A stretch of 46,162 nucleotides of DNA from contig JARLJB010000025.1 in the NCBI GenBank assembly GCA_031291415.1, positions 1 to 46,162 of the forward strand, given 5' to 3'. The stretch comes from Telmatospirillum sp. GTDB taxonomy: Bacteria; Pseudomonadota; Alphaproteobacteria; Rhodospirillales; Magnetospirillaceae. Positions 35,170-43,689 of the stretch are shown here, piece after piece. A program made the translations under genes and the position numbers. Positions within the stretch are counted from its first letter, which is position 1; each line of letters starts with the position of its first letter. The notes beneath the pieces were generated by a model. That model was not told where the DNA came from. It saw nothing but the letters and a program-made list of their open reading frames with translations, and made no database searches.

Positions 35170-35325
35170 GTGAGTCTGCTGTCTGTCGTTCTCTCCACGC
35201 TCGACAAAGTCGTGGCCGCGCGGGCGCGGGAAATAGATGAAGAAATCGCCACCAGAAGTGCCGCGACTGAATTTGAATATCTTCTGAAAATGAAGAAATT
35301 CGAAGAGTCGCATCCGCGTCATTAG
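35170..35325 (+). CDS. Unannotated 51-residue helical protein, GTG start
   Basis: A GTG at 35170 preceded by TAGGAGGGCAAG opens a 51-codon frame ending at TAG 35323-35325. The product begins MSLLSVVLSTLDKVVAARAR and continues with an acidic-basic helix (EIDEEIATRS, EFEYLLKMKKFEESH). It has no cysteine, signal peptide or family I know. The strong ribosome site and helical, charge-patterned sequence argue for a real gene. It follows the glycine-zipper lipoprotein by 134 bp in the same direction. Confidence 0.55.
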   Translation: MSLLSVVLSTLDKVVAARAREIDEEIATRSAATEFEYLLKMKKFEESHPRH

Positions 35326-35396
35326 GCGTTCCGCAAAAATAGACGAATCACCTCGTCACTCCTGCGAAAGAGGTGCGGTTATTTTTGCGCGTCTCC

Positions 35397-36317
35397 TTAG
35401 ACCGCCAGATCCCAGTAGGGCGGTCGTCCGAATCGCTCCTCAACGAAGTCGAGAAAAGCGCGGACTTTCGGAGAGACGTTTTTTTTCGGGGGATAGACTC
35501 CCCAGATGGAACGGTCGCCAGGTGCCAGACTGGCTTGCCAGTCGGGCAGCACCGAGGCCAGGCGGCCCGCATTCATGTCACCGCCGGTCAGCCATGTCGG
35601 CAGCAGGGCGATGCCGAGGCCTTGGAGCGCCGCCTCGAGCAATGCCTCGCTGTCATTGGCTGTCAGCGGGCCGCTGACAGCGACATCCAGACTTTCGGCA
35701 TCCCGGTTGAAATGCCAGTGATCAAGGGGCTGCAGAAGCGAAAAACGCAGGCAGGCCTGATCCGCGAGGTCCTTGGGGTGGGCGATGGCCGGGTGGGTCG
35801 CCAGATAACCTGGGCTGGCGCAAAGCAGCCGCCGGTGCGGAGCCAGTTTCTTGCCGATCAGGCTTGAGTTGGGCAGCGCTCCGATCCGAATGGCCAGATC
35901 GGCCCCGGCATCGATCAGATCGACGGTCTGGTCAGTCAGCGTCGCATCGACGCGAATGTCGGGATAGCGCGCCAGGAACGCCGGTAACAGTGGAAGCACG
36001 TGGCGCCGGCCGAAGGCGCCCGGAATGTTGATCCGCAGCAGGCCTTGCGGACGTCCGTTCAAAGAGGCGATCTGTTCGCGGGCGTCCTGGACGTCGGCCA
36101 GAATTTTCTGGGCGCGCTCGAAGAATTCGAGGCCGGCTTCCGTCGCATGCAGCCGGCGGGTCGAGCGGTTGAGCAAGGCGACACCGAGATCTGATTCGAG
36201 GGCCGCCACAGCGCGCGATACCGACGAGATCTTGACCGCCCGATCATCGGCCGCTTTCGAGAAGCTCCCGAGTTCGACGGTTCGGACGAAAAGCCGCAAA
36301 GCGGCAAGATAGTCCAC
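35397..36317 (-). CDS. LysR-family transcriptional regulator
   Basis: A 306-residue LysR-type regulator. The N-terminal winged helix reads DYLAALRLFVRTVELGSFSKAADDRAVKISSVSRAVAALESDLGVALLNRSTRRLHATEAG, followed by a LysR substrate domain of the CrgA/DmlR-like subgroup (GLLRINIPGAFGRRHVLPLLPAFLARYPDI). The start is GTG at 36317 with GGAGGG nearby. It is divergent from a beta-hydroxyacid dehydrogenase gene across 296 bp, the usual layout of a LysR regulator and its target. The effector is unknown. Confidence 0.9.
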   Translation of the reverse strand: MDYLAALRLFVRTVELGSFSKAADDRAVKISSVSRAVAALESDLGVALLNRSTRRLHATEAGLEFFERAQKILADVQDAREQIASLNGRPQGLLRINIPGAFGRRHVLPLLPAFLARYPDIRVDATLTDQTVDLIDAGADLAIRIGALPNSSLIGKKLAPHRRLLCASPGYLATHPAIAHPKDLADQACLRFSLLQPLDHWHFNRDAESLDVAVSGPLTANDSEALLEAALQGLGIALLPTWLTGGDMNAGRLASVLPDWQASLAPGDRSIWGVYPPKKNVSPKVRAFLDFVEERFGRPPYWDLAV

Positions 36318-36335
36318 GGACCCCTCCAGTCTGCC

Positions 36336-36370
36336 CAGAGCAATCGGGTGAAGCCCGATTGCTCTGTTTT
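36336..36370. promoter_or_regulatory. Perfect 13-bp hairpin in the lysR leader
   Basis: CAGAGCAATCGGG (36336-36348) and CCCGATTGCTCTG (36354-36366) form a perfect stem with a 5-nt loop, followed on the plus strand by TTTTG. It lies 18 bp upstream of the lysR GTG. In the plus direction it looks like an intrinsic terminator, but no plus-strand gene ends here. In the minus direction it lies in the lysR leader or promoter and may be an operator or an insulator of the divergent pair. Confidence 0.55.
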
Positions 36371-36613
36371 GTTCATAGCCCTCAATCGCCGGGCGGGCGC
36401 ATCCGCGCCCTAAGGCTTTCGCGCGAATGGGGTCGCGCGGTCGTTCAGTGCGCCAACGCGTTGAAATAGAACCCGAAACAAACGATCATCGCGCGTTCGC
36501 CCGATGGCCCGGCCAGTCTGCCCCGATTTGCAAAGACCATTATCCAGTCGGGGACTTTTTCGGACAAGCCGGAGACTCTACACTCCATCCGTCATTGGAG
36601 TGAGAGAGGTACC

Positions 36614-37495
36614 ATGTCTGAAGCAAAAGCGAAAATCGGTTGGATCGGTCTTGGGCATATGGGGCTGCCGATGAGCCGGAATCTGTTGGCCGCCGGTTAT
36701 CCGGTCACGATTTACAATCGGACGCGGGCCAAGGCGATGGAACTGGGCTGTCCGGTGGCGGACACGCCGGCGGCTTTGGTGGCCGACGCCGATATCATCA
36801 TCACCATGGTGTCAGACGATGCCAGTCAGGAGGAAATCCTGTTCGGCGCCCATGGCGTTGCCGAAGGAATTTCCGCCGGCAAGACCGTCATCAACATGGG
36901 AACGATCTCGCCGGGCGCCAGCCGGGCGCATGCCGAACGGCTGAAAGCCAAGGGTGTCGACGTTCTTGACGCGCCGGTGTCCGGATCGGTCAAGCCGGCA
37001 ACCGATGGGACCTTGGTCATCCTGGTTGGCGGCGAGACCAAGACATTCGAGCGGTGCAAGCCGATTTTTGAGGTATTGGGCAAGCGAACCTTCCATTTTG
37101 GCGACCATGGGCAGGGGGCGAACGCCAAGCTGGCGATCAATATGATGCTGGGCTTGACCTTGCAGGCCTTGGCCGAGTCGGTCGTTCTCGGCACCAAGAG
37201 CGGTCTTGACGCCGATATGCTCCTCGACATGATTTCCGAGGCCGCCGTCGCCTCGCCGATCATCGCCATGAAGACGCCGTCCATCCGCGCCGGCAAGTTC
37301 CCGGCGGCTTTTCCTCTGAAGCATATGGAGAAGGACTTCCGCTTGGCGGTCGATGCGGCCAAGGCGGTCGGGGCGGCCGTCCCCATCACCGAGGCCGCCA
37401 CCAAAACCTTCAGTCAGGCAAAAGCCAACGGCTTGGGTGACAGCGACATCATGGCGGTGCTGGCGCAATTGCAGTCGATGAGCGCTCTTCGCTGA
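36614..37495 (+). CDS. Beta-hydroxyacid dehydrogenase, 3-hydroxyisobutyrate/tartronate-semialdehyde reductase type
   Basis: A 293-residue NAD(P)-dependent dehydrogenase. The dinucleotide motif IGWIGLGHMGLPMSRNLL (about 8-25) is followed by the beta-HAD substrate signature DAPVSGSVKPATDGTLVILVGG and the catalytic lysine Lys172 in GQGANAKLAINMMLG. The C-terminal all-helical domain is complete. Sequence style resembles glyoxylate/succinic-semialdehyde reductases as well as GarR, so the exact substrate is open. AGAGAGG precedes the start. It is probably regulated by the divergent LysR protein. Confidence 0.92.
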   Translation: MSEAKAKIGWIGLGHMGLPMSRNLLAAGYPVTIYNRTRAKAMELGCPVADTPAALVADADIIITMVSDDASQEEILFGAHGVAEGISAGKTVINMGTISPGASRAHAERLKAKGVDVLDAPVSGSVKPATDGTLVILVGGETKTFERCKPIFEVLGKRTFHFGDHGQGANAKLAINMMLGLTLQALAESVVLGTKSGLDADMLLDMISEAAVASPIIAMKTPSIRAGKFPAAFPLKHMEKDFRLAVDAAKAVGAAVPITEAATKTFSQAKANGLGDSDIMAVLAQLQSMSALR

Positions 37496-37561
37496 CGAGA
37501 GCGGTTCGCGCCGGCCGCTAAGTGCAGGTTGGTGTTCCACCGATGGCGGTGGAGGGGGCAC

Positions 37562-37873
37562 TCAGTCTCCTTCACCGACCGGCTCCGCAGAGACCTGCTT
37601 CTCGCACTCCCATTCCTCGAGAACCTCGTTGATCTGCTCGACGCAGAAGTGGCGCGCCGATTCGACGTCATAGCCGTCGGCCAGCAGGGCATCGTAATCG
37701 GTATAGGTATGCCGGATGAAGGCCACCATGGAAAGCCAGGCGACCTTTGCCGGCGATCCCTTGCGAAGACCGGCGGAGTCTTCGGCATGGTCGAGGATCA
37801 GGGTTTTGTCGGTGTCCGGGATGCCCGGCGCCAGTGTGTCGAGTTCTTCGGAAATGCGTTCGCGACGGCTCAT
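37562..37873 (-). CDS. DUF2293-like small protein
   Basis: A 103-residue protein. The start at 37873 overlaps the stop of the nucleoside transporter gene by 4 bp (ATGA), which fixes both start and operon membership; a longer reading lies inside the transporter gene. The middle (AWLSMVAFIRHTYTDYDALLADGYDVESARHFCVEQINEVLEEW) matches DUF2293 proteins of alphaproteobacteria as I recall them. Function is unknown. Position after a nucleoside carrier may be only historical. Confidence 0.75.
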   Translation of the reverse strand: MSRRERISEELDTLAPGIPDTDKTLILDHAEDSAGLRKGSPAKVAWLSMVAFIRHTYTDYDALLADGYDVESARHFCVEQINEVLEEWECEKQVSAEPVGEGD

Positions 37874-39108
37874 AGCAACCCCACTACAGCTCCGCTCAGG
37901 CAGGTGGCTATGGTGCCTGAGACGATGGATTTGGCGGCAAGGTGGATCACTTCGTTCTTGCGTTCCGGAATCATGGCACCAAGCCCGCCGATCATGATTC
38001 CCAGACTGCCGAGGTTGGCGAAGCCACACAAGGCATAGGTGACCATCAAGCGGGAGTGCGGGCTCAAGGCCCCCTCCGGCAGGGCCGCCAGATCCAGGTA
38101 GGCGACGAATTCATTGAGAATCGTTTTGCTGCCCATCAAGGTGCCGGCGATTAGCGCTTCATCCCAAGGCATGCCGATACCCCACATGACAGGGGCGAAA
38201 AGGGCGCCGAGACCCCGCTGCACGGTGATCGCCGCTCCGGCGACGTCGGGCAGGGCGGAAAGGCCGATGTTGACCAGCGTCACCAGGGCGACCAGCACCA
38301 GCAGCATGGCGGTGATGTTGACCAGCAAACCGATGCCGTCGGTGGTTCCGCGGACGATGGCGTCCATGGCACTGTCGGTTGGCTTGCCGAGCGATAGCCG
38401 ACCGGCTTCGTCGTCCGGAACGAAGGGTACCATCAGGGCGGAAACGGCGAGAGCCGCCGGCGTGCTGATCAGCGAGGCGATCAGGATATTCCCGAGCGCA
38501 TTCGGGATGACCGGCCCCAGGATGGACGCGTAAATGACCATCATGGTCCCGGCGATGCCAGCCATGCCGCAGCTCATGATGGCGAACAGCTCTCCGCGCG
38601 TCATGCGTGCCAGATAGGGACGCACCAGCAATGGCGCCTCGATCATACCGACGAAGATGTGAACGGCGGCGCCCAGGCCAAGGGCGCCGCCGATCCCCAT
38701 GCTGCGCCGCAGAAGCCAGGCGAAGCCGCTGACGATTCGTTGCATGATGCCCCAGTGGAACAGCAGGGCCGACAGGGCGGAAATGGTGAGAACCAGCGGC
38801 AGGGCTCGGAACGCCAGGATGAAACTGGCGCTCGCGTGGATTTCGGCAAAGGGGGCTGGTCCGCCACCCAGATAGCCGAAGACGAAACCTGTGCCGGCGT
38901 CAGTCGCCTTTTGCAACGCTTCGACAGCATGGTTGAGCAAAAAAAAGACCTGCGTCGTCCCCGGCACCTTGATCAGGAGCAGGGCGAGGGCCAATTGCAG
39001 AGCAAGGCCCGACACGACGGTTCGCCAGGGAATGGCGTGGCGGTCTTCGCTGATCGCCCAGGCCGCAGCCAGTAGCCCGGCCATTCCAAGGAGCCCTTGT
39101 CCGGTCAT
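37870..39108 (-). CDS. NupC-type concentrative nucleoside transporter
   Basis: A 412-residue CNT-family carrier importing nucleosides with H+ or Na+. The three Pfam parts are visible: N-terminal GLLGMAGLLAAAWAISEDRHAIPWRTVVSGLALQ, the gate/core GVFGYLGG-like FVFGYLGGGPAPFAEIHASASFILAFRALPLVLTISALSALLFHWGIMQRIV and C-terminal NITAMLLVLVALVTLVNIGL, PVMWGIGMPWDEALIAGTLMGSKTILNEFVAYLDL and YALCGFANLGSLGIMIGGLGAM. Length is normal. GGGAAAA precedes the ATG. It is followed by the overlapping DUF2293 gene. Confidence 0.92.
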   Translation of the reverse strand: MTGQGLLGMAGLLAAAWAISEDRHAIPWRTVVSGLALQLALALLLIKVPGTTQVFFLLNHAVEALQKATDAGTGFVFGYLGGGPAPFAEIHASASFILAFRALPLVLTISALSALLFHWGIMQRIVSGFAWLLRRSMGIGGALGLGAAVHIFVGMIEAPLLVRPYLARMTRGELFAIMSCGMAGIAGTMMVIYASILGPVIPNALGNILIASLISTPAALAVSALMVPFVPDDEAGRLSLGKPTDSAMDAIVRGTTDGIGLLVNITAMLLVLVALVTLVNIGLSALPDVAGAAITVQRGLGALFAPVMWGIGMPWDEALIAGTLMGSKTILNEFVAYLDLAALPEGALSPHSRLMVTYALCGFANLGSLGIMIGGLGAMIPERKNEVIHLAAKSIVSGTIATCLSGAVVGLL

Positions 39109-39386
39109 CGGTTTTCCCTGTCCTGCATATCGTCCCCGAGCAGCGCTTAAGCCGCGGTGAACGCTGAGGTGTCCACCGTCACAGCCAGATTCCAGAGCCC
39201 GTCCGGAGGCGACTTCATTATTACTGAACGGACCTTTAAGGAATTACCACCAAGGCGGCTGATGGTCGAGAGGCGGTGTCCGGTGGGACTGCCGCCGGCG
39301 CAGGAATCACGGGGGGGCCAGTCACTTCCCTTCGAGGGAACCCGTACGCCATTCTTTCATGATCCGTTTCCAACGAGGTTACGTCG

Positions 39387-40325
39387 ATGCTGATCCGTCA
39401 CCAAAGCGACCTTCGCCCATCCGAGATCACCTCGCGGCAGAGCTATCTCAGCCGCCGGCAATGGATGGCCGGCGCCGGCGCCGCCTTTCTGACAGCCGTT
39501 ACGGCCGGTGGCGGCGCCAAGGCGTCTGCCCTGGGCACGATCGCCAAGACCGCCTACACCATCGATGAGAAGCAAACCTCGCTCGAGGACGTGACCCACT
39601 ACAACAATTTCTATGAATATGGCACCGACAAGGAACAACCGGCGAAGCTGGCACCCGGTCTTCTGAAGCCACGTCCCTGGACAGTCAGGATCTCGGGCGA
39701 ATGCAAGACGACGGCTTCCGTCGATGTCGACGATTTGATCAGGACCAGCACGCTTGAGGAGCGGGTCTACCGGCATCGCTGCGTCGAAGCCTGGTCGATG
39801 GTGATCCCCTGGGTCGGCGTGCCGCTTGCTCCTTTGCTGCAGCGGTTCGAGCCGACCTCGAAGGCAAAATTCGTCGCCTTCGAGACATTGTCGGATGTGG
39901 CGCAGATGCCGGGCGAGCGCAGCAGCCTGATCTATCCCTGGCCATACCGGGAAGGCCTGCGCATCGATGAAGCCATGCACCCGCTGGCGTTTCTCGCGGT
40001 CGGCCTCTACGGCGAGGCGCTACCGGCTCAGAATGGGGCGCCGATCCGTCTCGTCGTGCCCTGGAAATATGGCTTCAAAAGTATCAAATCGATCGTCGCC
40101 ATCCGCTTCGTCGAACAAGTGCCGCCCACACTGTGGAATGCTCTGGCGCCGGAGGAATATGGTTTCTATTCGAATGTCAATCCGACGGTCGACCATCCGC
40201 GGTGGAGCCAGGCGAAGGAACGGCGTATCGGTGAATTCCTGCGGCGCCCGACCTTGATGTTCAACGGTTATGGTGAGCAGGTGGCAGGACTTTACGCCGG
40301 CATGGACCTGAAGAAATTTTTCTGA
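39387..40325 (+). CDS. msrP: Periplasmic methionine sulfoxide reductase catalytic subunit
   Basis: A 312-residue molybdopterin enzyme (formerly YedY). A Tat signal ([14 protein letters not shown], residues 22-35) exports the folded protein. The Mo-ligand Cys132 lies in the invariant [17 protein letters not shown], and further cofactor contacts are visible in [24 protein letters not shown]. It repairs oxidised methionine in envelope proteins. It overlaps msrQ by 1 bp (TGATG). GAGG precedes the start. Confidence 0.95.
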   Translation: MLIRHQSDLRPSEITSRQSYLSRRQWMAGAGAAFLTAVTAGGGAKASALGTIAKTAYTIDEKQTSLEDVTHYNNFYEYGTDKEQPAKLAPGLLKPRPWTVRISGECKTTASVDVDDLIRTSTLEERVYRHRCVEAWSMVIPWVGVPLAPLLQRFEPTSKAKFVAFETLSDVAQMPGERSSLIYPWPYREGLRIDEAMHPLAFLAVGLYGEALPAQNGAPIRLVVPWKYGFKSIKSIVAIRFVEQVPPTLWNALAPEEYGFYSNVNPTVDHPRWSQAKERRIGEFLRRPTLMFNGYGEQVAGLYAGMDLKKFF

Positions 40326-40945
40326 TGTCCGGTGATCGTCGGAAACGAACGCTGGCATTGGGAACGCGGAGCGCCGTCCATTTCCTCTGTCTGCTGCCGC
40401 TGGCCGTGCTGCTCGTCCAGGGCGGCATCGGAGATCTGGGGGCCAATCCCATCGAGGCGCTGATTCGCGGTCTGGGCGATTGGGCGCTGCGTTTCCTGGT
40501 CGTCGCACTGGCCGTGACGCCGGTACGGCGGTTGGCCGGTTGGCCGGGGCTTGCATCCTATCGGCGCATGGTGGGGCTATGGGCTTTCGCTTATGCCGGT
40601 CTGCATGTTTCGGCCTATGTCGTCCTCGACCAGTATTTCGATTGGACCAACATCGGCGGTGAAATCCTCAAACATAAGTTCATTACGGCCGGCATGCTGG
40701 CGCTGACGTTGCTCATGCCCTTGGCCGCGACGTCGACGCGTGGAATGATTCGTCGTCTGGGCGGCGTCCGCTGGCGGCGACTGCACCGACTGGTGTATCT
40801 CGCCGGCCCGCTGGCAGCGGTCCACTATGTATGGATGGTTAAGGCAGACATTCGTCAACCGTTGGTATACCTGGCGATCGTCGCCGGCCTGTTGGCCTGT
40901 CGTGTCGCGTTGTGGTTGCATTCGCGAAGCCATATCAGGCAATAA
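40325..40945 (+). CDS. msrQ: Heme-binding membrane subunit of the MsrPQ system
   Basis: A 206-residue six-helix membrane protein of the ferric-reductase-like transmembrane family. It brings quinone-pool electrons to MsrP. Conserved histidines for heme ligation occur in YAGLHVSAYVV, LHRLVYLAGPLAAVHYVW. GLGDWALRFLVVALAVTPVRRL and the loop RRMVGLWAFAY are typical of YedZ. Start overlaps the msrP stop by 1 bp, so the two subunits are coupled. Confidence 0.94.
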   Translation: MSGDRRKRTLALGTRSAVHFLCLLPLAVLLVQGGIGDLGANPIEALIRGLGDWALRFLVVALAVTPVRRLAGWPGLASYRRMVGLWAFAYAGLHVSAYVVLDQYFDWTNIGGEILKHKFITAGMLALTLLMPLAATSTRGMIRRLGGVRWRRLHRLVYLAGPLAAVHYVWMVKADIRQPLVYLAIVAGLLACRVALWLHSRSHIRQ

Positions 40946-41070
40946 TATACCGCATCGCACAATAGAATTGTTCTTCTTCAAAATACCCTTTCTGACAATT
41001 TGTTGCCAGTATTTGAACGGATTGTGACCAAAACGGCCAGGGCCATATTTTCTGATCGGTTGAACTCCAT

Positions 41071-41100
41071 GTGACGTAGCATAGGGGCATATGCTATACT
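41071..41100 (+). promoter_or_regulatory. Predicted promoter with dyad over the -10 region
   Basis: A -10 box TATACT (41095-41100) and a weak -35 GTGACG (41071-41076) are spaced by 18 bp. The spacer holds a perfect 7-bp inverted repeat TAGCATA (41077-41083) / TATGCTA (41090-41096), a candidate operator. It lies about 70 bp before the small gene at 41169. Confidence 0.45.
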
Positions 41101-41168
41101 GCTAGTTGCCTCCGAGACATAAAGTCTGGCACGAAGAGAGCAGAAAACCCGCGATGATGGAGGAAGCG

Positions 41169-41354
41169 ATGAGGCCATTGGAAACCAACGTCGAGATGAG
41201 CTCCCACCTTTGGATGTTCAACCGCGTGAAGGAACTCCTGACTCGCGAGGGTCTGCTCAGCGATTACGCGACCGAGGACGAAATCAAAACGGCTTTGAAC
41301 CGCTGGATCGAGATGATGGAGCAGGCCACCAAGAATTCGATGGTTGCTCATTAG
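41169..41354 (+). CDS. Small hypothetical protein of 61 residues
   Basis: The start at 41169 is chosen from several nearby ATGs because GGAGGAAG precedes it at the right distance. The product (MRPLETNVEMSSHLWMFNRV, then KELLTREGLLSDYATEDEIKTALNRWIEMMEQATKNS) is helical and soluble, with no cysteine or membrane segment. I do not recognise a family. It has its own predicted promoter with a dyad and is followed by a terminator at 41431-41455, so it looks like a complete one-gene unit. Confidence 0.7.
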   Translation: MRPLETNVEMSSHLWMFNRVKELLTREGLLSDYATEDEIKTALNRWIEMMEQATKNSMVAH

Positions 41355-41430
41355 TCCCGGTCGGAGGTCGTTCGGTAACGAGGGGACATTCCACGTCGAG
41401 AAAGGGGGATGGTGTGGGCATCAACCACCT

Positions 41431-41455
41431 CCCCCTCGGGCGGGGGTGTTTTTTT
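41431..41455 (+). terminator. Intrinsic terminator after the 61-residue gene
   Basis: CCCCC (41431-41435) and GGGGG (41442-41446) enclose TCGGGC, followed by TG and a run of seven T. Short stem but strong GC and a good T tract. Confidence 0.6.
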
Positions 41456-41512
41456 ACGCAAGGAAGGCTGCGAAGCATTTCGTTTGGTCGCGAATTGCTT
41501 TAGCTTGTTCCC

Positions 41513-41989
41513 ATGCGGTGGTTGATGCTTCTTCTTCTGACGCTTTATCTCATTCCTGAGCCGGTGTTGGCGCAGGCCGCTCCGCGCGGCTGCTTTTCCA
41601 AAGCCGAGGAAAATGCCGAGCAGATCGTCCGTCTGGGCCTGCGACTGCGCGAAGGGGCGACGGGATGCGACGGCCAGCCGTGGAACATGCATACCCAGGA
41701 TCTGTGGGACCAGGTCGACCAAAAGCTGGGGGCGCGGTTTGCCGCGCAAACGCAAATCCGGCGCGGTGCCTTCGTGCGGGAATTCAGTGATGACGCCGAC
41801 AACCGGCTGGAAATGTGGAACGGCCGAATCGTCATGTATTTCCGGCACCATCCGCTGTCGGAGGTCTATTGCTCCGAGGTCAAGACCCAGTTGGAGCAAA
41901 CACTGAAATCAGGGTGGGGAGTGATCGCGCGTGTCGCGAAGACGTCGGTTGACGAAGTGAGGATGGATTACCGCGCCTGTCCTAAGTGA
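41513..41989 (+). CDS. Exported hypothetical protein
   Basis: A 158-residue protein with a clear signal peptide (MRWLMLLLLTLYLIPEPVLA, cut before QAAP). The mature part has four cysteines (GCFSKAEE, TGCDGQP, VYCSEV, RACPK), compatible with two disulfides in the periplasm. I do not recognise a family. The terminator just upstream suggests independent transcription. It is convergent with pyrE across a symmetric hairpin. Confidence 0.75.
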   Translation: MRWLMLLLLTLYLIPEPVLAQAAPRGCFSKAEENAEQIVRLGLRLREGATGCDGQPWNMHTQDLWDQVDQKLGARFAAQTQIRRGAFVREFSDDADNRLEMWNGRIVMYFRHHPLSEVYCSEVKTQLEQTLKSGWGVIARVAKTSVDEVRMDYRACPK

Positions 41990-41991
41990 TC

Positions 41992-42022
41992 GAGCGTGAA
42001 GCGATTGGATCGGATCACGCTC
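41992..42022. terminator. Bidirectional hairpin between the exported protein and pyrE
   Basis: GAGCGTGA (41992-41999) and TCACGCTC (42015-42022) form a perfect 8-bp stem, with partial further pairing (CGAT/ATCG) inside. It lies between two convergent stops. No long T tract follows, so termination would be modest. Confidence 0.5.
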
Positions 42023-42035
42023 CTTTGATCAGAAG

Positions 42036-42725
42036 CTATTCCCGGCGACCGCCATTGTGGGCCGACCAGGCGATAGGATCGTGCAGGAATTTCCGGACCT
42101 CTTCGAGGGCCGGTTTGTCGAAGTAGCCATGCTCTTCGGCGACATCGAGAACATCCCACCAATTGGCGAGATAGCGGATTTCAACGCCGACTTCCTCAAG
42201 GGCTTTCACCGCGCCGGGGAAGACGCCATAGAAGAATACGACGAAGGCGTTCTGCACTTCGGCGCCGGCTTTACGCAAAGCCTTGCAGAAATCCACCTTG
42301 CTGGCGCCGTCAGAGGCGAGATCCTCGACCAGGACCACGCGATCGCCCTCGCGTAACCGTCCTTCGATCTGTGCGTTCCGGCCGAATCCTTTCCGCTGCT
42401 TGCGCACATAGAGCATCGGCAAAGACAGCTCTTCGGAAATCCAGGACGCGAAGGGGATGCCGGCGGTTTCGCCGCCTGCGATGGCATCGATTGATTCAAA
42501 ACCCATTTCGTTGGTGATTTCGGCGGTCGACAACTCGATGATCTTGCGCCGGGCCCGAGGGAAGGAAATCACCCGGAGAAGGTCGACGTAAACCGGGCTG
42601 CTCCATCCCGAGGTCAAGATATAGGGCTCATTCGGACGGAAATTGACGGCGCCGATCTCCAAAAGTATGCGAGCGGTGACGAGGCCGGCGTGCCTCTGCT
42701 CAGGTGTACGGGAAACGGATTGCAT
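42036..42725 (-). CDS. pyrE: Orotate phosphoribosyltransferase
   Basis: A 229-residue type I phosphoribosyltransferase making OMP from orotate and PRPP in de novo pyrimidine synthesis. The PRPP-binding loop VVLVEDLASDGAS is present. Other marks are FILTSGWSSPVYVDLRR-like YILTSGWSSPVYVDLLRV, DAIAGGETAGIPFASWISEEL and the flexible loop YVRKQRKGFGRNAQIEG. It is divergent from a crotonase gene. No pyrF or other pyrimidine gene is adjacent. Confidence 0.94.
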   Translation of the reverse strand: MQSVSRTPEQRHAGLVTARILLEIGAVNFRPNEPYILTSGWSSPVYVDLLRVISFPRARRKIIELSTAEITNEMGFESIDAIAGGETAGIPFASWISEELSLPMLYVRKQRKGFGRNAQIEGRLREGDRVVLVEDLASDGASKVDFCKALRKAGAEVQNAFVVFFYGVFPGAVKALEEVGVEIRYLANWWDVLDVAEEHGYFDKPALEEVRKFLHDPIAWSAHNGGRRE

Positions 42726-42895
42726 TGGCTTGACTCCAAGGACCCGGAGGGGGTGTGCGGGGACGGTCGCCCGGGCCGATACCCGGTGGCTGCGTGATCT
42801 GCTATAGAATAATTCTTAACTTGTTGCAAAAAACCCTTGGCGCGGGGTATAGGGCCAAATGGCCGGTCGGTGCAACAGGAAGGGCAGGGCGCGCG

Positions 42896-43675
42896 ATGAA
42901 GAATCTCGTGGAGGTTCGCAAGATTGGCTCGTTGGCGACGGTGTCGATCGATCGGCCTGAGCGGATGAATGCTGTTGATCTTGCCGCCTGGCGGCAGCTG
43001 ACGACGGTGTTCGAGGCGGTGAATGAAGATCCTGATATCCGTTGTGTGGTTTTGCGCGGTGCCGGTGAACGATCATTCGCCGCCGGCGCCGACATCACCG
43101 AGTTTTCCTTAGAGCGTTCCAATGCGGCGCAAGGGGCGCTCTACGACGCGACAATGCGCCGGGCGCTTGAGGCTGTGGCCGCCTGCCCCCATCCGGTGAT
43201 CGCGCAAATTTATGGCCCTTGCGTGGGCGCGGGACTGGAACTGGCAGCCCAATGCGATCTAAGGCTTTCCTCCCGGTCAGGACGTTTCGGCGTGCCGGTT
43301 GGACGGATCGCGGTGACCATGACGCTTCCCGAACTCGCCACGGTGCAGCGTCTGATCGGGCCGGCCAGGATGCTGGAGATCCTTTTGGAGGCCAGAGTGT
43401 TTGGTGCCGACGAGGCGCTTGCCATGGGCTTGGTGCATCGCGTGGTCGATGACGCGATGTTGCAGGAAGAGGTGGCGGCCACCGCTGCGCGGATCATGAC
43501 CAATGCCCCCCTGGTGAACCGACGGCATAAAGCCTTCGTCCGGCGGGCCATGCTGGAAACGCCGTTTACGGCCGACGAGGAAACCCTGGCCTATGATTGC
43601 CTGGCGACCGACGACCATAGGGAGGGGATGGCAGCCTTTGCCGAGAAGAGGGCCGCCCGATTTACCGGTCGCTAG
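42896..43675 (+). CDS. Crotonase-family protein lacking the second catalytic Glu
   Basis: A 259-residue enoyl-CoA hydratase/isomerase-fold protein. The CoA-binding and oxyanion-hole segments are intact: RGAGERSFAAGADITEF and IYGPCVGAGLELAAQCDLRL, with the first acid at Glu115. The usual FGxPE motif is FGVPV, so the second catalytic glutamate is Val135 and the following glycine-rich G(F)GGTQRL loop is TLPELATVQRL. True hydration is therefore doubtful; an isomerase, hydrolase or decarboxylase-type activity is possible. The ATG at 42896 gives a normal N-terminus; a longer reading adds an unrelated basic stretch. A promoter-like TTGCAA-18 bp-TATAGG lies at about 42824-42853. Confidence 0.88.
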   Translation: MKNLVEVRKIGSLATVSIDRPERMNAVDLAAWRQLTTVFEAVNEDPDIRCVVLRGAGERSFAAGADITEFSLERSNAAQGALYDATMRRALEAVAACPHPVIAQIYGPCVGAGLELAAQCDLRLSSRSGRFGVPVGRIAVTMTLPELATVQRLIGPARMLEILLEARVFGADEALAMGLVHRVVDDAMLQEEVAATAARIMTNAPLVNRRHKAFVRRAMLETPFTADEETLAYDCLATDDHREGMAAFAEKRAARFTGR

Positions 43676-43689
43676 CTTGCATTATGGCT

